Part shown: in pieces, positions 15,536 to 23,170 of the stretch
Numbering within the stretch: position 1 is the first letter of the stretch
Layout: every line of letters begins with the position of its first letter
DNA from: JANOGU01 sp964499865
GTDB taxonomy: Bacteria; Pseudomonadota; Alphaproteobacteria; Rhodobacterales; Rhodobacteraceae
Reading direction: 5' to 3'
Assembly: GCA_964499865.1 (NCBI GenBank)
Contig: CAZCPY010000012.1
Span: 1-36,681, forward strand
Length of the DNA: 36,681 nt
The notes under the pieces: model-generated
Seen by the model: the letters and a program-made list of their open reading frames with translations, nothing else
Databases searched by the model: none
Told to the model about the DNA's origin: nothing
Made by a program: the position numbers and the translations under genes

Positions 15536-16285
15536 TCAGAGACGGATCGCCGACAGAAGCCGGCCGTAATCGGCCTCGCCCGCCTGTGTGGTGCGGCGGT
15601 AGGAATAGAAGCGCGCCGCGTCGGCATAGGTGCAGTGGCGCGTCCATTCCGCATGCCCCACGCCCGCCGCGCGCAGCCGGTGCAGGCCATAGGCGGGCAG
15701 GTCGAACTGCGGCCGCCCGCGCGGGCCCGAGGCGAAGAAGCGGGCATTGCCGGGGTCGTCGTCGAGGAACCCCTGCATGAAGTCCTCGCCCACCTCATAG
15801 GCCGCCTGGCTGATCGTCGGGCCGATCACCGCGACGATCCGGGCGGCCTGCGCGCCAAGCGCCTCCATCGCCGCCACGGTCGCCTCCAGCACGCCCGCCT
15901 TCGCACCCTTCCAGCCGGCATGCGCCGCGCCGATCACGCCGGCGGCGGCGTCGGCGAACAGGACCGGCTGGCAGTCGGCGGTCAGCACGCCCAGCACCAG
16001 GCCCGGGGTCGCGGTCACCATCGCATCCGCCCGCGGCCTGGGGTCGGGCACGCCGGTCAGCGCCACCGCATCGGCGGAATGCACCTGCACGACCGTTGCC
16101 AGCGCCGCCGGCGCGGCGTCCAGCGCGGCGGCCGCGCGGGCGCGGTTGATCGCCACGACCTCGGCGAGGTCGGAGGACCCTGGGCCGCAGTTCAGCCCCG
16201 CGAAGATGCCCGAGGACGCCCCGCCCTTGCGGGTGAAGAACCCGTGCCGGGCGGGCAGCGCGTCAGAGGTCAGGATCTCCAGCAT
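15536..16285 (-). CDS. pgeF: Peptidoglycan editing factor PgeF / laccase-domain protein (YfiH, DUF152)
   Basis: This 249-residue protein is the YfiH/PgeF family, formerly called polyphenol oxidase. It is credited with removing wrong amino acids from peptidoglycan precursors, and some members act on purine nucleosides. Family hallmarks are HGFFTRKGGASSGIFAGLNCG at the start, VVQVHSADA, the metal-binding LTADCQPVLFAD and GAAHAGWKG, and a late FYSYRR motif. The length is normal. The ATG at 16285 overlaps the midA stop by one base (TGATG), so it is the last gene of the lgt-midA-pgeF operon. Confidence 0.9.
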   Translation of the reverse strand: MLEILTSDALPARHGFFTRKGGASSGIFAGLNCGPGSSDLAEVVAINRARAAAALDAAPAALATVVQVHSADAVALTGVPDPRPRADAMVTATPGLVLGVLTADCQPVLFADAAAGVIGAAHAGWKGAKAGVLEATVAAMEALGAQAARIVAVIGPTISQAAYEVGEDFMQGFLDDDPGNARFFASGPRGRPQFDLPAYGLHRLRAAGVGHAEWTRHCTYADAARFYSYRRTTQAGEADYGRLLSAIRL

Positions 16286-17391
16286 CAGGCGAAACCGGGC
16301 GGCACGGGGGTTCCGGGGGCGTGGACGGCAAGCGCCTTGAAGAGGGACCCCATTTCGGCGGGGTGGGTCAAGCGCCGTTCCGCGGCCCGGTGCGCGGCCA
16401 GCGCCCCGTCCGCCAGGGCGGCGGCCAGCCGGTCGGCGCGCGCATGCAGGCCGAGGCGGGCCAGCAGCGTGCCCTGCGTGACCATCGGCGTCACCGGCAG
16501 GCCCCGGAAGGCCAGCGCCAGCGCCTCGAAATCCACATGCGCGGTCAGGTCGGCCTGCCCGGGCCGGGCAAGCGGGTGGTCGGGGGCATGGGCGCGCAGG
16601 GCCTGCAGCGTGTCGCCCCGCGACCGCCAGCCGCCGTAGTCGAGAAACAGCGCCAGCCCGCCGGAGGACAGGCGCGGCATCAGCACTTGGGCGAGAGGTT
16701 CGAGGCCGGGGCAGATTTCGACCGTGGCGCCTTCCGGGTCGGCGGCGAAGCGGGGGTCGGGGCAGGGCACCGGCGGCGACAGGCCGAAGGCCAGCGCCCC
16801 GTCCCGAAGGCCCCCGTCCCGAAGGCCCGCGTCCCGAAGTCCCGCGTCCTGAAGGCCCCCGTCCCGAAGCCCCACGACGACCTCGCGCCAGCCGTCGGCA
16901 GAGCGGCGGAACTGGCGAACCGGCAGCGCGTCGAGGAATTCGTTGGCGATCAGGACCAGCGGGCCCGCGGGCAGATCGTCCGGGCGTTCAACATGCCGCA
17001 CCTGCGGCAGACGCGCCGCCTGCGCCTGCCGCAGCACCGGCGAGGCCTCGACCATCCAGACCTGCGCCGCGGCGTGAAAGCCCGGGACGTGCGCCGTCGC
17101 CCGCCAGATGTCGGCCATCAGTGTGCCGCGTCCGGGGCCAAGCTCGGCCAGGGTGAAGGGCGCGGGGCATCCCTGGTCCAGCCAGCCCTGGGCCAGGCAA
17201 AGGCCCAGAACTTCGCCGAACATCTGGCTGATCTCGGGCGCCGTGGTGAAGTCGCCGCGGGTGCCGAAAGGGTCGCGCGTGGTGTAGTAGCCATGCGCCG
17301 GGTGCAGCAGGCAACCGGCCATGTATTCGGCCACCGTCATCGGGCCGGTCTGCGAGATCCGCGCGGCGAAAAGCCGCGCCAGCGCCGTCAA
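16285..17391 (-). CDS. SAM-dependent methyltransferase, MidA/NDUFAF7 family
   Basis: This 368-residue protein is related to mitochondrial NDUFAF7, which methylates an arginine of a complex I subunit. Typical segments are MTVAEYMAGCLLHPAHGYY, the GDFTTAPEISQMFGE motif, the SAM-binding LAELGPGRGTLMAD and LIANEFLDALPVRQF. I choose TTG at 17391 as start: it overlaps the lgt stop by four bases (TTGA) and gives the N-terminal helix LARLFAARISQTGP that homologues have. The alternative ATG at 17340 would remove that helix. Residues around 180-205 carry five copies of a G-L-R-D-G-like pentapeptide encoded by a 15-bp tandem repeat, in a surface segment just after REVVVG. The frame stays intact. Confidence 0.85.
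   Translation of the reverse strand: MTALARLFAARISQTGPMTVAEYMAGCLLHPAHGYYTTRDPFGTRGDFTTAPEISQMFGEVLGLCLAQGWLDQGCPAPFTLAELGPGRGTLMADIWRATAHVPGFHAAAQVWMVEASPVLRQAQAARLPQVRHVERPDDLPAGPLVLIANEFLDALPVRQFRRSADGWREVVVGLRDGGLQDAGLRDAGLRDGGLRDGALAFGLSPPVPCPDPRFAADPEGATVEICPGLEPLAQVLMPRLSSGGLALFLDYGGWRSRGDTLQALRAHAPDHPLARPGQADLTAHVDFEALALAFRGLPVTPMVTQGTLLARLGLHARADRLAAALADGALAAHRAAERRLTHPAEMGSLFKALAVHAPGTPVPPGFA
16801..16875. repeat. Five tandem 15-bp units within midA
   Basis: Five consecutive units start at 16801, 16816, 16831, 16846 and 16861, each of the form GTCCCGAAGGCCCCC with one to four changes. They are in frame, so each unit adds five residues (GLRDG, GLRDA, GLQDA). The region looks like a variable-number tandem repeat that can expand or shrink without a frameshift. 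Confidence 0.9.
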
Positions 17392-18266
17392 GCGGGGGCC
17401 TTGCGGGCGCGCGACAGGAACCACAGCCCCGCCACCAGCATCGGCAGCGACAGGATCTGGCCCATCGTCAGGCCGTATCCGCCGATGTGCAGCGCCAGAC
17501 CCAGCGGGTTGCCGTCGGACACGAACTGCGCATCCGGCTGGCGCACGAATTCCACCGCAAAGCGCGCCACGCCGTAGCCGAGGAAGAACAGCCCCGCCAC
17601 CGCCCCCGGCCGCGCCAGCCAGCCGCGCCGGAACGCCAGCCAGATCAGCGCCGCGCCCAGCACCAGCCCCTCCAGCGCCGCCTCGTAGAGCTGCGAGGGG
17701 TGCCGCGCGCAGGCGCCGACCACACCGGCGCAGGCCTGCGCGGCCTCGCCCGGGAAGACCACGCCCCACGGCAGGTCGGTCGGGCGGCCCCAAAGCTCGG
17801 CGTTGATGAAGTTGGCGATGCGGCCCAGAAGGATGCCCGGCGGCGCGCCCAGCGCCAGCAGGTCGGCGGCGCGCAGCATCGGGATGCGCTCGGCCCGGCA
17901 GAACAGCACGCCCGCGGTCACGACACCGAGGAACCCGCCGTGGAACGACATGCCCCCGGTCCAGACCATGGGGATCTGCCATGGGTTCGCGAGGTAGTAT
18001 CCCGGCTGGTAGAACAGCACGTAGCCCAGCCGCCCGCCCAGGATGATGCCGAGGATCAGCCAGGTCAGCAGGCGGTCCAACTGGTCCACGCTCATCGCCG
18101 GGCCGCCCGCGCCCCAGAGCGCAGGCCGCCGCAGCGCCGCCACGCCCAGCCGCCACCCCAGAAGGATGCCCACGACATAGGCCAGCGCATACCAGCGAAC
18201 CGCAAGGGTGATCCCGAACAGTTCGAAGGAGAAGATCTCAGGCGAGATGTCGGGAAACGGGATCAT
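17388..18266 (-). CDS. lgt: Prolipoprotein diacylglyceryl transferase
   Basis: This 292-residue inner-membrane enzyme transfers diacylglyceryl from phosphatidylglycerol to the lipobox cysteine of prolipoproteins. It shows about seven hydrophobic segments and the Lgt signatures: WYALAYVVGILLGW, the GGMSFHGGFLG loop with its essential His, GRIANFINAELWGRPT, and HPSQLYEA. The ATG at 18266 is chosen for the normal start IPFPDISPEIFSF. It is the first gene of the lgt-midA-pgeF operon and diverges from ubiK. The lipoprotein at 20099-20686 would be one of its substrates. Confidence 0.95.
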   Translation of the reverse strand: MIPFPDISPEIFSFELFGITLAVRWYALAYVVGILLGWRLGVAALRRPALWGAGGPAMSVDQLDRLLTWLILGIILGGRLGYVLFYQPGYYLANPWQIPMVWTGGMSFHGGFLGVVTAGVLFCRAERIPMLRAADLLALGAPPGILLGRIANFINAELWGRPTDLPWGVVFPGEAAQACAGVVGACARHPSQLYEAALEGLVLGAALIWLAFRRGWLARPGAVAGLFFLGYGVARFAVEFVRQPDAQFVSDGNPLGLALHIGGYGLTMGQILSLPMLVAGLWFLSRARKAPA

Positions 18267-18368
18267 GGCGCGACTTGTCTTGCGCGGCAGGCGGGAAGTC
18301 AACTGGGCCCGCACTTGCCGCGGCCTTCGGTCGCCCGCATATTGCAACGCAAGGCGATGGAGGCCCCC

Positions 18369-18617
18369 ATGCAGACACGCAACAAGATCCTCGACGACAT
18401 CAGCCAGCTTGCCACCAACGCCATGGGCGTGGCCCAGGGGGCCCGGGCCGAGGCCGAGACGGCGATGAAGGGACTGGTCGACCGCTGGCTTGCCGGCCGC
18501 GACCTCGTCACGCGCGAGGAGTTCGAGGCCGTGCGCGCGATGGCGATCAGGGCGCGCGAGGAGAACGAGGCCCTGTCCGCCCGCATCGCCGCGCTGGAGG
18601 CGAACAGGACCGCCTGA
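18369..18617 (+). CDS. ubiK: Accessory factor UbiK family protein (BMFP domain, YqiC-like)
   Basis: This 82-residue protein is a two-helix, coiled-coil-prone polypeptide: MQTRNKILDDISQLATNAMG, then VDRWLAGRDLVTREEFEAVRAM and ENEALSARIAALEA at the C-terminus. UbiK helps assemble the ubiquinone-synthesis complex and binds membranes as a trimer. Length and motif order are typical. It diverges from lgt, and the gap of about 100 bases would carry both promoters. Confidence 0.88.
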   Translation: MQTRNKILDDISQLATNAMGVAQGARAEAETAMKGLVDRWLAGRDLVTREEFEAVRAMAIRAREENEALSARIAALEANRTA

Positions 18618-18627
18618 GCGCCGTCCC

Positions 18628-18639
18628 CGTGACGTCACG
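18628..18639. promoter_or_regulatory. Perfect 12-bp palindrome before the sugar transferase gene
   Basis: CGTGACGTCACG is a perfect dyad, and a further GTCACG directly follows it, giving a repeated half-site. It lies eleven bases past the ubiK stop, upstream of the candidate promoter at 18682. It could be an operator for the sugar transferase gene. No regulator is identified. Confidence 0.35.
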
Positions 18640-18681
18640 TCACGACCCTGCCGCAGCGGGGAACCGCGGCACCTTTTCCCA

Positions 18682-18710
18682 TTTACGCAAAGGCCCCGCG
18701 GGCGCATATC
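18682..18710 (+). promoter_or_regulatory. Weak candidate promoter for the sugar transferase gene
   Basis: TTTACG (18682-18687) and CATATC (18705-18710) are 17 bases apart. The match is partial. A 7-base inverted repeat (CCGCGGG / CCCGCGG, 18696-18702 and 18710-18716) spans the spacer. This is inference from hexamer spacing only. Confidence 0.22.
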
Positions 18711-18773
18711 CCGCGGCCGCGACGGCGCTGTGGGCAGCCACTCCCGCGTCTGCCGCCGGTCTGGGGGACGATC

Positions 18774-19424
18774 ATGCAGGCCCTTCTGCCCGCCTTTGCG
18801 CGCACCGTCGGGCCGCACGCGCGGCCCTTGCCCGCCTGGAAGCGGCCGCTTGACATCACGCTGGCCGCGCTGGCGCTGCTGGCGCTGGCGCCCTTGATGG
18901 CGGTGATCGCGGCGGCGGTGAAGGGCACCTCGCCGGGGCCGGTGTTCTTCGTGCAGACGCGCATCGGGCGCGGGGGCGCGCGGTTCGGGATGGTCAAGTT
19001 CCGTTCCATGCACCGCGACGCCGAGGTGCGGCGGGCGGCGCTGCTGGCGGCGTCCGACCGCGGCGGCCTGTGCTTCAAGCTGCGCGACGATCCGCGCGTG
19101 ACACCGCTCGGCCGTCTCCTGCGCCGCGCCTCGCTGGACGAGCTGCCGCAGCTTTGGAACGTCCTGCGCGGCGAGATGAGCCTGGTGGGCCCGCGCCCGG
19201 CGCTGCCCGAGGAGGTCGCGGCCTATCCCGCCCCGGCGCTCGGGCGGCTGGCCGGCCTGCCGGGGATCACCGGGCTTTGGCAGGTGTCGGGCCGGGCCGG
19301 GATCGGGTTCGACGAGATGGTGGCGCTGGATCTGGCCTATCTGGCATCGCCCACGCTGGCGGGGGACCTGTCGATCCTGGCCCGCACCCTGCGCGTCGTG
19401 CTGACCGCCGACGGCGCCTACTGA
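18774..19424 (+). CDS. Bacterial sugar transferase (undecaprenyl-phosphate glycosyl-1-phosphate transferase, ExoY-like)
   Basis: This 216-residue protein belongs to the monotopic phosphoglycosyl transferase family. It moves a sugar-1-phosphate onto the lipid carrier to begin an exopolysaccharide or O-unit. A hydrophobic anchor spans residues 26-49. The conserved blocks KFRSMHRDAE, LRRASLDELPQLWNVLRGEMS, LVGPRPALP and PGITGLWQVSGR follow in order. It is the short form, with no large membrane domain. There are no other polysaccharide genes nearby, so its product is unknown. No clear ribosome site is present, but the ATG begins just before the conserved WKRPLD helix. Confidence 0.88.
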   Translation: MQALLPAFARTVGPHARPLPAWKRPLDITLAALALLALAPLMAVIAAAVKGTSPGPVFFVQTRIGRGGARFGMVKFRSMHRDAEVRRAALLAASDRGGLCFKLRDDPRVTPLGRLLRRASLDELPQLWNVLRGEMSLVGPRPALPEEVAAYPAPALGRLAGLPGITGLWQVSGRAGIGFDEMVALDLAYLASPTLAGDLSILARTLRVVLTADGAY

Positions 19425-19474
19425 ATGCCGCTGCCGTGATGCGGCCGGGGATTCCCCCGGGCGCGCGCCGCACC

Positions 19475-19486
19475 TATACTGACCGG
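19475..19486 (+). promoter_or_regulatory. Near-consensus -10 box six bases before the lolA ATG
   Basis: TATACT at 19475-19480 is five of six to the consensus and lies six bases before the ATG at 19487, with no convincing Shine-Dalgarno between. A start point seven bases past the box would be at the ATG, giving a leaderless transcript. No good -35 is visible at the usual distance. This is a suggestion only. Confidence 0.3.
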
Positions 19487-20089
19487 ATGCAGCGCCGCAC
19501 CCTGATCCTGTCGCTTCCGGCCCTTGCCCTGGCGGGCCTGCCCGCCGACGCCGCGCCGATCCCGCTGGCCGACCTGTCGCGCTACCTGAACGGCATCCAG
19601 TCGGCCAAGGCCGACTTCACCCAGGTCAACAGCGACGGCACGATTTCGACCGGCATCCTCTACATCCGCCGCCCGGGCCGCGTGCGCTTCGAATACGCCC
19701 CGCCGGACGACACCCTGGTGCTGGCAGGGGCGGGGCAGGTCGCGATCTTCGACGGCAAGTCGAACCAGCCGCCCGAGCAGTACCCGCTGCGCCGCACGCC
19801 CCTGAACCTGATCCTGGCCGAGAACGTGGACCTCGGCCGCGCCCGCATGGTCGTGGGCCACACGCAGGACGGCAACACCACCCGGGTCCGCGCGCAGGAC
19901 CCCGACAACCCCGAATACGGCTCGATCGAGATGGTCTTCACCGGCGACCCGGTGGCCCTGCGCCAGTGGATCATCCGCGACGATGCGGGCGGCGAGACGA
20001 CGGTGATCCTGGGAGAGCTGCAGATGGGCGGGAACTTCCCGACCTCGCTGTTCTCGATCTCGCGCGAGATGGAAAGGCGCGGCGGCTAG
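19487..20089 (+). CDS. lolA: Outer membrane lipoprotein carrier protein
   Basis: This 200-residue periplasmic chaperone carries mature lipoproteins from the LolCDE exporter to the outer membrane. A signal peptide occupies about residues 1-22 (MQRRTLILSLPALALAGLPA, then DAAP). The mature part has the LolA strands DFTQVNSDGTISTG, GRVRFEYAPPDD and QYPLRRTPLNLIL, and ends with the RREMERRGG-like tail of alphaproteobacterial forms. Length is normal. It follows the sugar transferase by about 60 bases. The downstream gene encodes a lipoprotein on the opposite strand. Confidence 0.9.
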   Translation: MQRRTLILSLPALALAGLPADAAPIPLADLSRYLNGIQSAKADFTQVNSDGTISTGILYIRRPGRVRFEYAPPDDTLVLAGAGQVAIFDGKSNQPPEQYPLRRTPLNLILAENVDLGRARMVVGHTQDGNTTRVRAQDPDNPEYGSIEMVFTGDPVALRQWIIRDDAGGETTVILGELQMGGNFPTSLFSISREMERRGG

Positions 20090-20098
20090 ACGCTGCCC

Positions 20099-20686
20099 TC
20101 AGCGGCAGGCCGAAAGCTGCACCGCGTAAAGCTCGGCCCGCGCCTGGACCTGGCTTGCGACCTCGACCAGCCAGGGCTTGGCGTTGTAGCTGCCGCTCGC
20201 ATAGCCGGTGCGCCCCTCGTGGTAGGCGAGGTACTGGTTGCGCGCGTCCGTCAGGGCGATGCCCAGCCGGTCGCGGCTGCGGGTCATGTACCAGCCCATG
20301 AAATCGGTCGCGTCGTCGATCCGGTCACGCCGCGCGCGGCGGCCGCCTTCCTCGTCCTGGTATTCCTCCCAGGTCGCGTCCAGCGCCTGCGAATAGCCGT
20401 AGGCGGACGACTGCCGCCCCATCGGGATCACCCCCAGCGCCCAGGTATAAGGCGTGCGGGCATTGCCCACGAACCTCGATTCCTGGTGGATCGTCGCCAT
20501 CTGCACCGCCACCGGCACGCCCCATTTGCGCTCGGCGCGCTGCATGGCGCGCCAGTAGGCCGGACGCTCGGCCACGATGGCACAGGCGTTGTCCAGATTG
20601 CGCGGCGCGGAAAAGCTGCCGCCCCCGCCGCCGCCGCAGGCTGCGACGACAAGCATCAGGCCGACTGCCCGCACGGTTCTGCCCAT
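20099..20686 (-). CDS. Lysozyme-like (transglycosylase SLT domain) lipoprotein
   Basis: This 195-residue protein starts MGRTVRAVGLMLVVAACGGG, a lipoprotein signal with the invariant Cys at 17 and a Gly-rich linker after it. The rest resembles SLT-type peptidoglycan transglycosylases: the WGVPVAVQMATIHQESRFVG segment has the catalytic Glu, and AYGYSQALDATWEEYQ, DFMGWYMTRSRDRLG and QYLAYHEGRTGY match the conserved core blocks. It probably trims murein from the periplasmic face of the outer membrane. It sits convergent with lolA, nine bases away, and alone on its strand. The substrate is inferred from the fold. Confidence 0.82.
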   Translation of the reverse strand: MGRTVRAVGLMLVVAACGGGGGGSFSAPRNLDNACAIVAERPAYWRAMQRAERKWGVPVAVQMATIHQESRFVGNARTPYTWALGVIPMGRQSSAYGYSQALDATWEEYQDEEGGRRARRDRIDDATDFMGWYMTRSRDRLGIALTDARNQYLAYHEGRTGYASGSYNAKPWLVEVASQVQARAELYAVQLSACR

Positions 20687-20759
20687 CTGCCCCTCGGGTT
20701 TTTCTTTTGTCGCCCTTATAGAGCAAGGGGCCGCCCGGGGGAATCCCGCGTCGCGCGCG

Positions 20760-21641
20760 TCAGATCAGAAATGCGAGAGCGAGCGGCAGGCTTGCCACCG
20801 ACAGCGCGGTCGAGGCGATGACGAGGCCCGCCACCGCCTCGGCATCGGCGCCGTATTTGGCGGCCAGCATGTAGGAGGTGACGGCGACCGGCGTCGTGAC
20901 CTGCAGGATCAGCACCGCCGCCGCGACCGGCGGCAGGGCCAGCGCCCAGGCCACGCCCGCCGCGACCGCGAGCCCCACCACGCTGCGCCCCGCCGACAGC
21001 ACGAAGGCGCGCCCCAGCCGCGAGGCGTTCAGCCGCGCCATCGCCACGCCCAGGGTGATCAGCATCAGGGGAATGGCCAGCTGCGCCACCAGGTCCAGCG
21101 AGCGGGTCACCCAGACCGGCGTCTGCCAGCCCTGCCACAGGAACAGTGCGCCCAGCAGCGTGCCCCAGACCACCGGCTCGCGCACCAGCCGCGCCGCCGA
21201 CCCGCCGCCCGACACCAGCCACACGCCGAAGGAAAAGCTCCACACCGCCATCACCGCAAAGACCACGATGGCAAGCTGCAACCCCGTGTCGCCGAAGGCG
21301 AACAGGGCCAAGGGCAGGCCGAGGTTGCCGGTATTGCCGAAGATCGCGGGGCCGAGATAGGTGCGCCGGTCCAGCCCCAGCACCGCGCACAGCGCCCAGA
21401 ACACGGCGGTGACGGCGCCGTAGGCCAGCGCCGAGGCCAGCAGGATCTCGGCCAGCGCGGCGGGCGCCACCGTCGATTTCATCAGTCCGGTGAACATCAG
21501 GCAGGGCACGGCGAGCGACATCGACATGCGGGTGACGAAGTCGAGCGGATAGTCGAAGCCCAGCCGCACCCAGGCAAAGCCCATCGCCGCCAGCGCCGCC
21601 ACGGGTGCGGCGACGCCCGCAACTGTCAGGATGAGGTCCAC
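20760..21641 (-). CDS. AEC family transporter (auxin efflux carrier type)
   Basis: This 293-residue membrane protein has about ten hydrophobic segments and the AEC hallmarks: NTGNLGLPLALFAFG early, PLMLITLGVAMA in the middle and TTPVAVTSYMLAAKYG in the second half. In bacteria these carry malate, malonate or similar organic anions; the substrate here is unknown. The start is a GTG at 21641 with GGGGA about eight bases before it. It diverges from hspQ with a gap of under 100 bases. Confidence 0.85.
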   Translation of the reverse strand: MDLILTVAGVAAPVAALAAMGFAWVRLGFDYPLDFVTRMSMSLAVPCLMFTGLMKSTVAPAALAEILLASALAYGAVTAVFWALCAVLGLDRRTYLGPAIFGNTGNLGLPLALFAFGDTGLQLAIVVFAVMAVWSFSFGVWLVSGGGSAARLVREPVVWGTLLGALFLWQGWQTPVWVTRSLDLVAQLAIPLMLITLGVAMARLNASRLGRAFVLSAGRSVVGLAVAAGVAWALALPPVAAAVLILQVTTPVAVTSYMLAAKYGADAEAVAGLVIASTALSVASLPLALAFLI

Positions 21642-21725
21642 AGATTGTTTCCCCGACCGCCCGGCACGATGATGGACAAGCGCCGCGGCAAGGGATTACT
21701 AACCGAAATCGGGGGACGCAACCGC

Positions 21726-22052
21726 ATGCGGGCGACACAGGCGAAGTATCACATCGGCCAGGTCCTGCGGCACCGCAAGCACCCTTTCCGCGGTGTCGTC
21801 TTCGATGTGGACGCGATGTTCTCCAATACCGAGGACTGGTACCAGCGCATCCCCGAGGATGCGCGGCCCAAGAAGGACCAGCCGTTCTACCACCTGCTGG
21901 CCGAAAACGACCAGGACTACTATGTGGCCTATGTGTCGGAGCAGAACCTGGTTCCCGACGACACCGGCCGCCCGGTCACCCACCCCGACCTGCCCGACCT
22001 GTTCGGCGACTTCACCGACGGGCGCTATCCGCTGCAGTTCCAGCTGAACTAG
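21726..22052 (+). CDS. hspQ: Heat shock protein HspQ (YccV-like DNA-binding domain)
   Basis: This 108-residue protein matches HspQ, a small hemimethylated-DNA-binding-domain protein that also acts as a Lon specificity adaptor. The core blocks are KYHIGQVLRHRKHPFRGVVF, DVDAMFSNTEDWYQ and QPFYHLLAEN, followed by AYVSEQNLVPD. The ATG at 21726 has GGGGGA about nine bases upstream and gives the standard length; in-frame ATGs at 21669 and 21672 would only add a basic tail. The stop overlaps the stop of the convergent gene (22049-22051) by two bases. Confidence 0.9.
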   Translation: MRATQAKYHIGQVLRHRKHPFRGVVFDVDAMFSNTEDWYQRIPEDARPKKDQPFYHLLAENDQDYYVAYVSEQNLVPDDTGRPVTHPDLPDLFGDFTDGRYPLQFQLN

Positions 22053-22537
22053 GGGCAGGTCGGCTCCACGTCGTAGCCAAGCGGTATGTAGTCTTCCCAC
22101 AGGGGTCCCGCCTCGCCCTCGATCCGCAGCGAGATCGCCTCGGAGGTCAGGCAGGCCGTCAGCCGCTCTGCCGTCCCGTCGCCGTCGAGGTCCGCCAGCA
22201 CGGTGCGCCCCTGCACCTCGAGGACACCGGGGTCGCCGGTCAGCACGAAGCCCACGTAGGTATCGGCGGGCAGCGGCCGCGACAGCGCAAAGGCGCCGCG
22301 GGCCTGCGCATCGGGCCCGGCGGGGGCCGCCTCGCCCCGCGCCGCGCCAAGCGCCGCGGGCACCAGAACCACGCGGTCGGCGGCCGGGTCAACCAGCACC
22401 AGCATCACCCGGTCACCGGTCCGGGCCCCCGGCGCCAGCAGCGCCTGCGCCTCGCCCGCCAGCGTGGTGACGGTGCCGACCGGCAGGTCCCCGGCCCAGG
22501 CCGGTCCGCAGCACAGGGCAAGGGCCAGGCAGCGCAT
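22049..22537 (-). CDS. Secreted protein of unknown function, possible immunity partner
   Basis: This 162-residue protein starts with a short signal peptide, MRCLALALCCGPAWA, cleaved probably after AWA. The mature part is acidic, with LADLDGDGTAERLTACLTSE near the C-terminus (a calcium-loop-like DxDGDG stretch) and a Cys near the end. I do not recognise a characterised family. The ATG at 22537 overlaps the stop of the M15-like peptidase gene by one base; a GTG one codon earlier would give a four-base overlap. A periplasmic protein coupled to a cytoplasm-made peptidoglycan peptidase is what an effector/immunity pair would look like. The product may instead simply be a periplasmic accessory protein. 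Confidence 0.6.
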   Translation of the reverse strand: MRCLALALCCGPAWAGDLPVGTVTTLAGEAQALLAPGARTGDRVMLVLVDPAADRVVLVPAALGAARGEAAPAGPDAQARGAFALSRPLPADTYVGFVLTGDPGVLEVQGRTVLADLDGDGTAERLTACLTSEAISLRIEGEAGPLWEDYIPLGYDVEPTCP

Positions 22538-23100
22538 CACTTGCCGTCCGTCGACCAGTGCGGCGGGTCGCTGGCCAGCTTGACCACGCCATAGGTCGCC
22601 CCGACGGCGTGCAGGTCAGTGTTCTGGCCGGTGCGCGGCGCGCTGTCGATGGTCACGTCTTCGCCCTTCTTGTTCTTGATCTTGAGGTCCTTCTGCCAGG
22701 TGATCGTCATGTCGATCGCCTTGCCCTCGATATGCCGGCTGGTCAGGCTGGGCTGGTACACGATGTCGAAGCCCTGCTTGCCCGCCATCTCCTTGGCCGC
22801 ATCGACCGACGCCTTGTCGTCGCCGTGGTCCCATTCGATGTCGGCGCCCTTGATCTTGGGCACGTCCTTCGGCTTGACCTTGCCCTTGGCGACCTTGAAC
22901 GACCAGTGCATCAGCGCCGCCCGCGTCGCGTTCCGCAGCGTCGCCGAAACCTTCACCTTGGCGCCCGCGTCCTCCAGCGCCTTGATGAAGGCCTGCACCT
23001 TGGGCTTGAAGCTGCTGTCGAGGTCGCTGATCTTGTTGCTGTTGGGAAACTTGCTCTGGTTGGCCTTGAACCAGGCGGCGCCGGACTTGTTGTCGGCCAT
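22537..23100 (-). CDS. M15-type peptidase domain protein without signal peptide (D-Ala-D-Ala / L-Ala-D-Glu peptidase-like)
   Basis: This 187-residue protein is Lys-rich, unlike its neighbours, and has the zinc-peptidase motif SRHIEGKAIDM (H123 and D130) with the second motif DPPHW (H181) near the end, as in VanY, phage endolysins and related M15 enzymes. An Arg-containing segment, SATLRNATRA, at residues 53-61 also fits the fold. There is no signal peptide, so it either acts on cytoplasmic substrates or leaves through a secretion system. I recall similar proteins (a MHW..KVAKGKV.PKDVP segment) near type VI secretion genes in other proteobacteria. No such genes are in this window. AAGGGG lies eight bases before the ATG. 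Confidence 0.75.
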   Translation of the reverse strand: MADNKSGAAWFKANQSKFPNSNKISDLDSSFKPKVQAFIKALEDAGAKVKVSATLRNATRAALMHWSFKVAKGKVKPKDVPKIKGADIEWDHGDDKASVDAAKEMAGKQGFDIVYQPSLTSRHIEGKAIDMTITWQKDLKIKNKKGEDVTIDSAPRTGQNTDLHAVGATYGVVKLASDPPHWSTDGK

Positions 23101-23170
23101 TCGGGAACCCCTTGAAACCCAGGGTGCTGACGCGCCGAACCTAGCAAGCCTGCGCCGCCTGTCAACGCGA

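Noticed and set aside
16146..16340. A short plus-strand frame over pgeF/midA as an extra gene
   Set aside because: It lies entirely opposite the coupled pgeF-midA junction and lacks a ribosome site and any recognisable motif.
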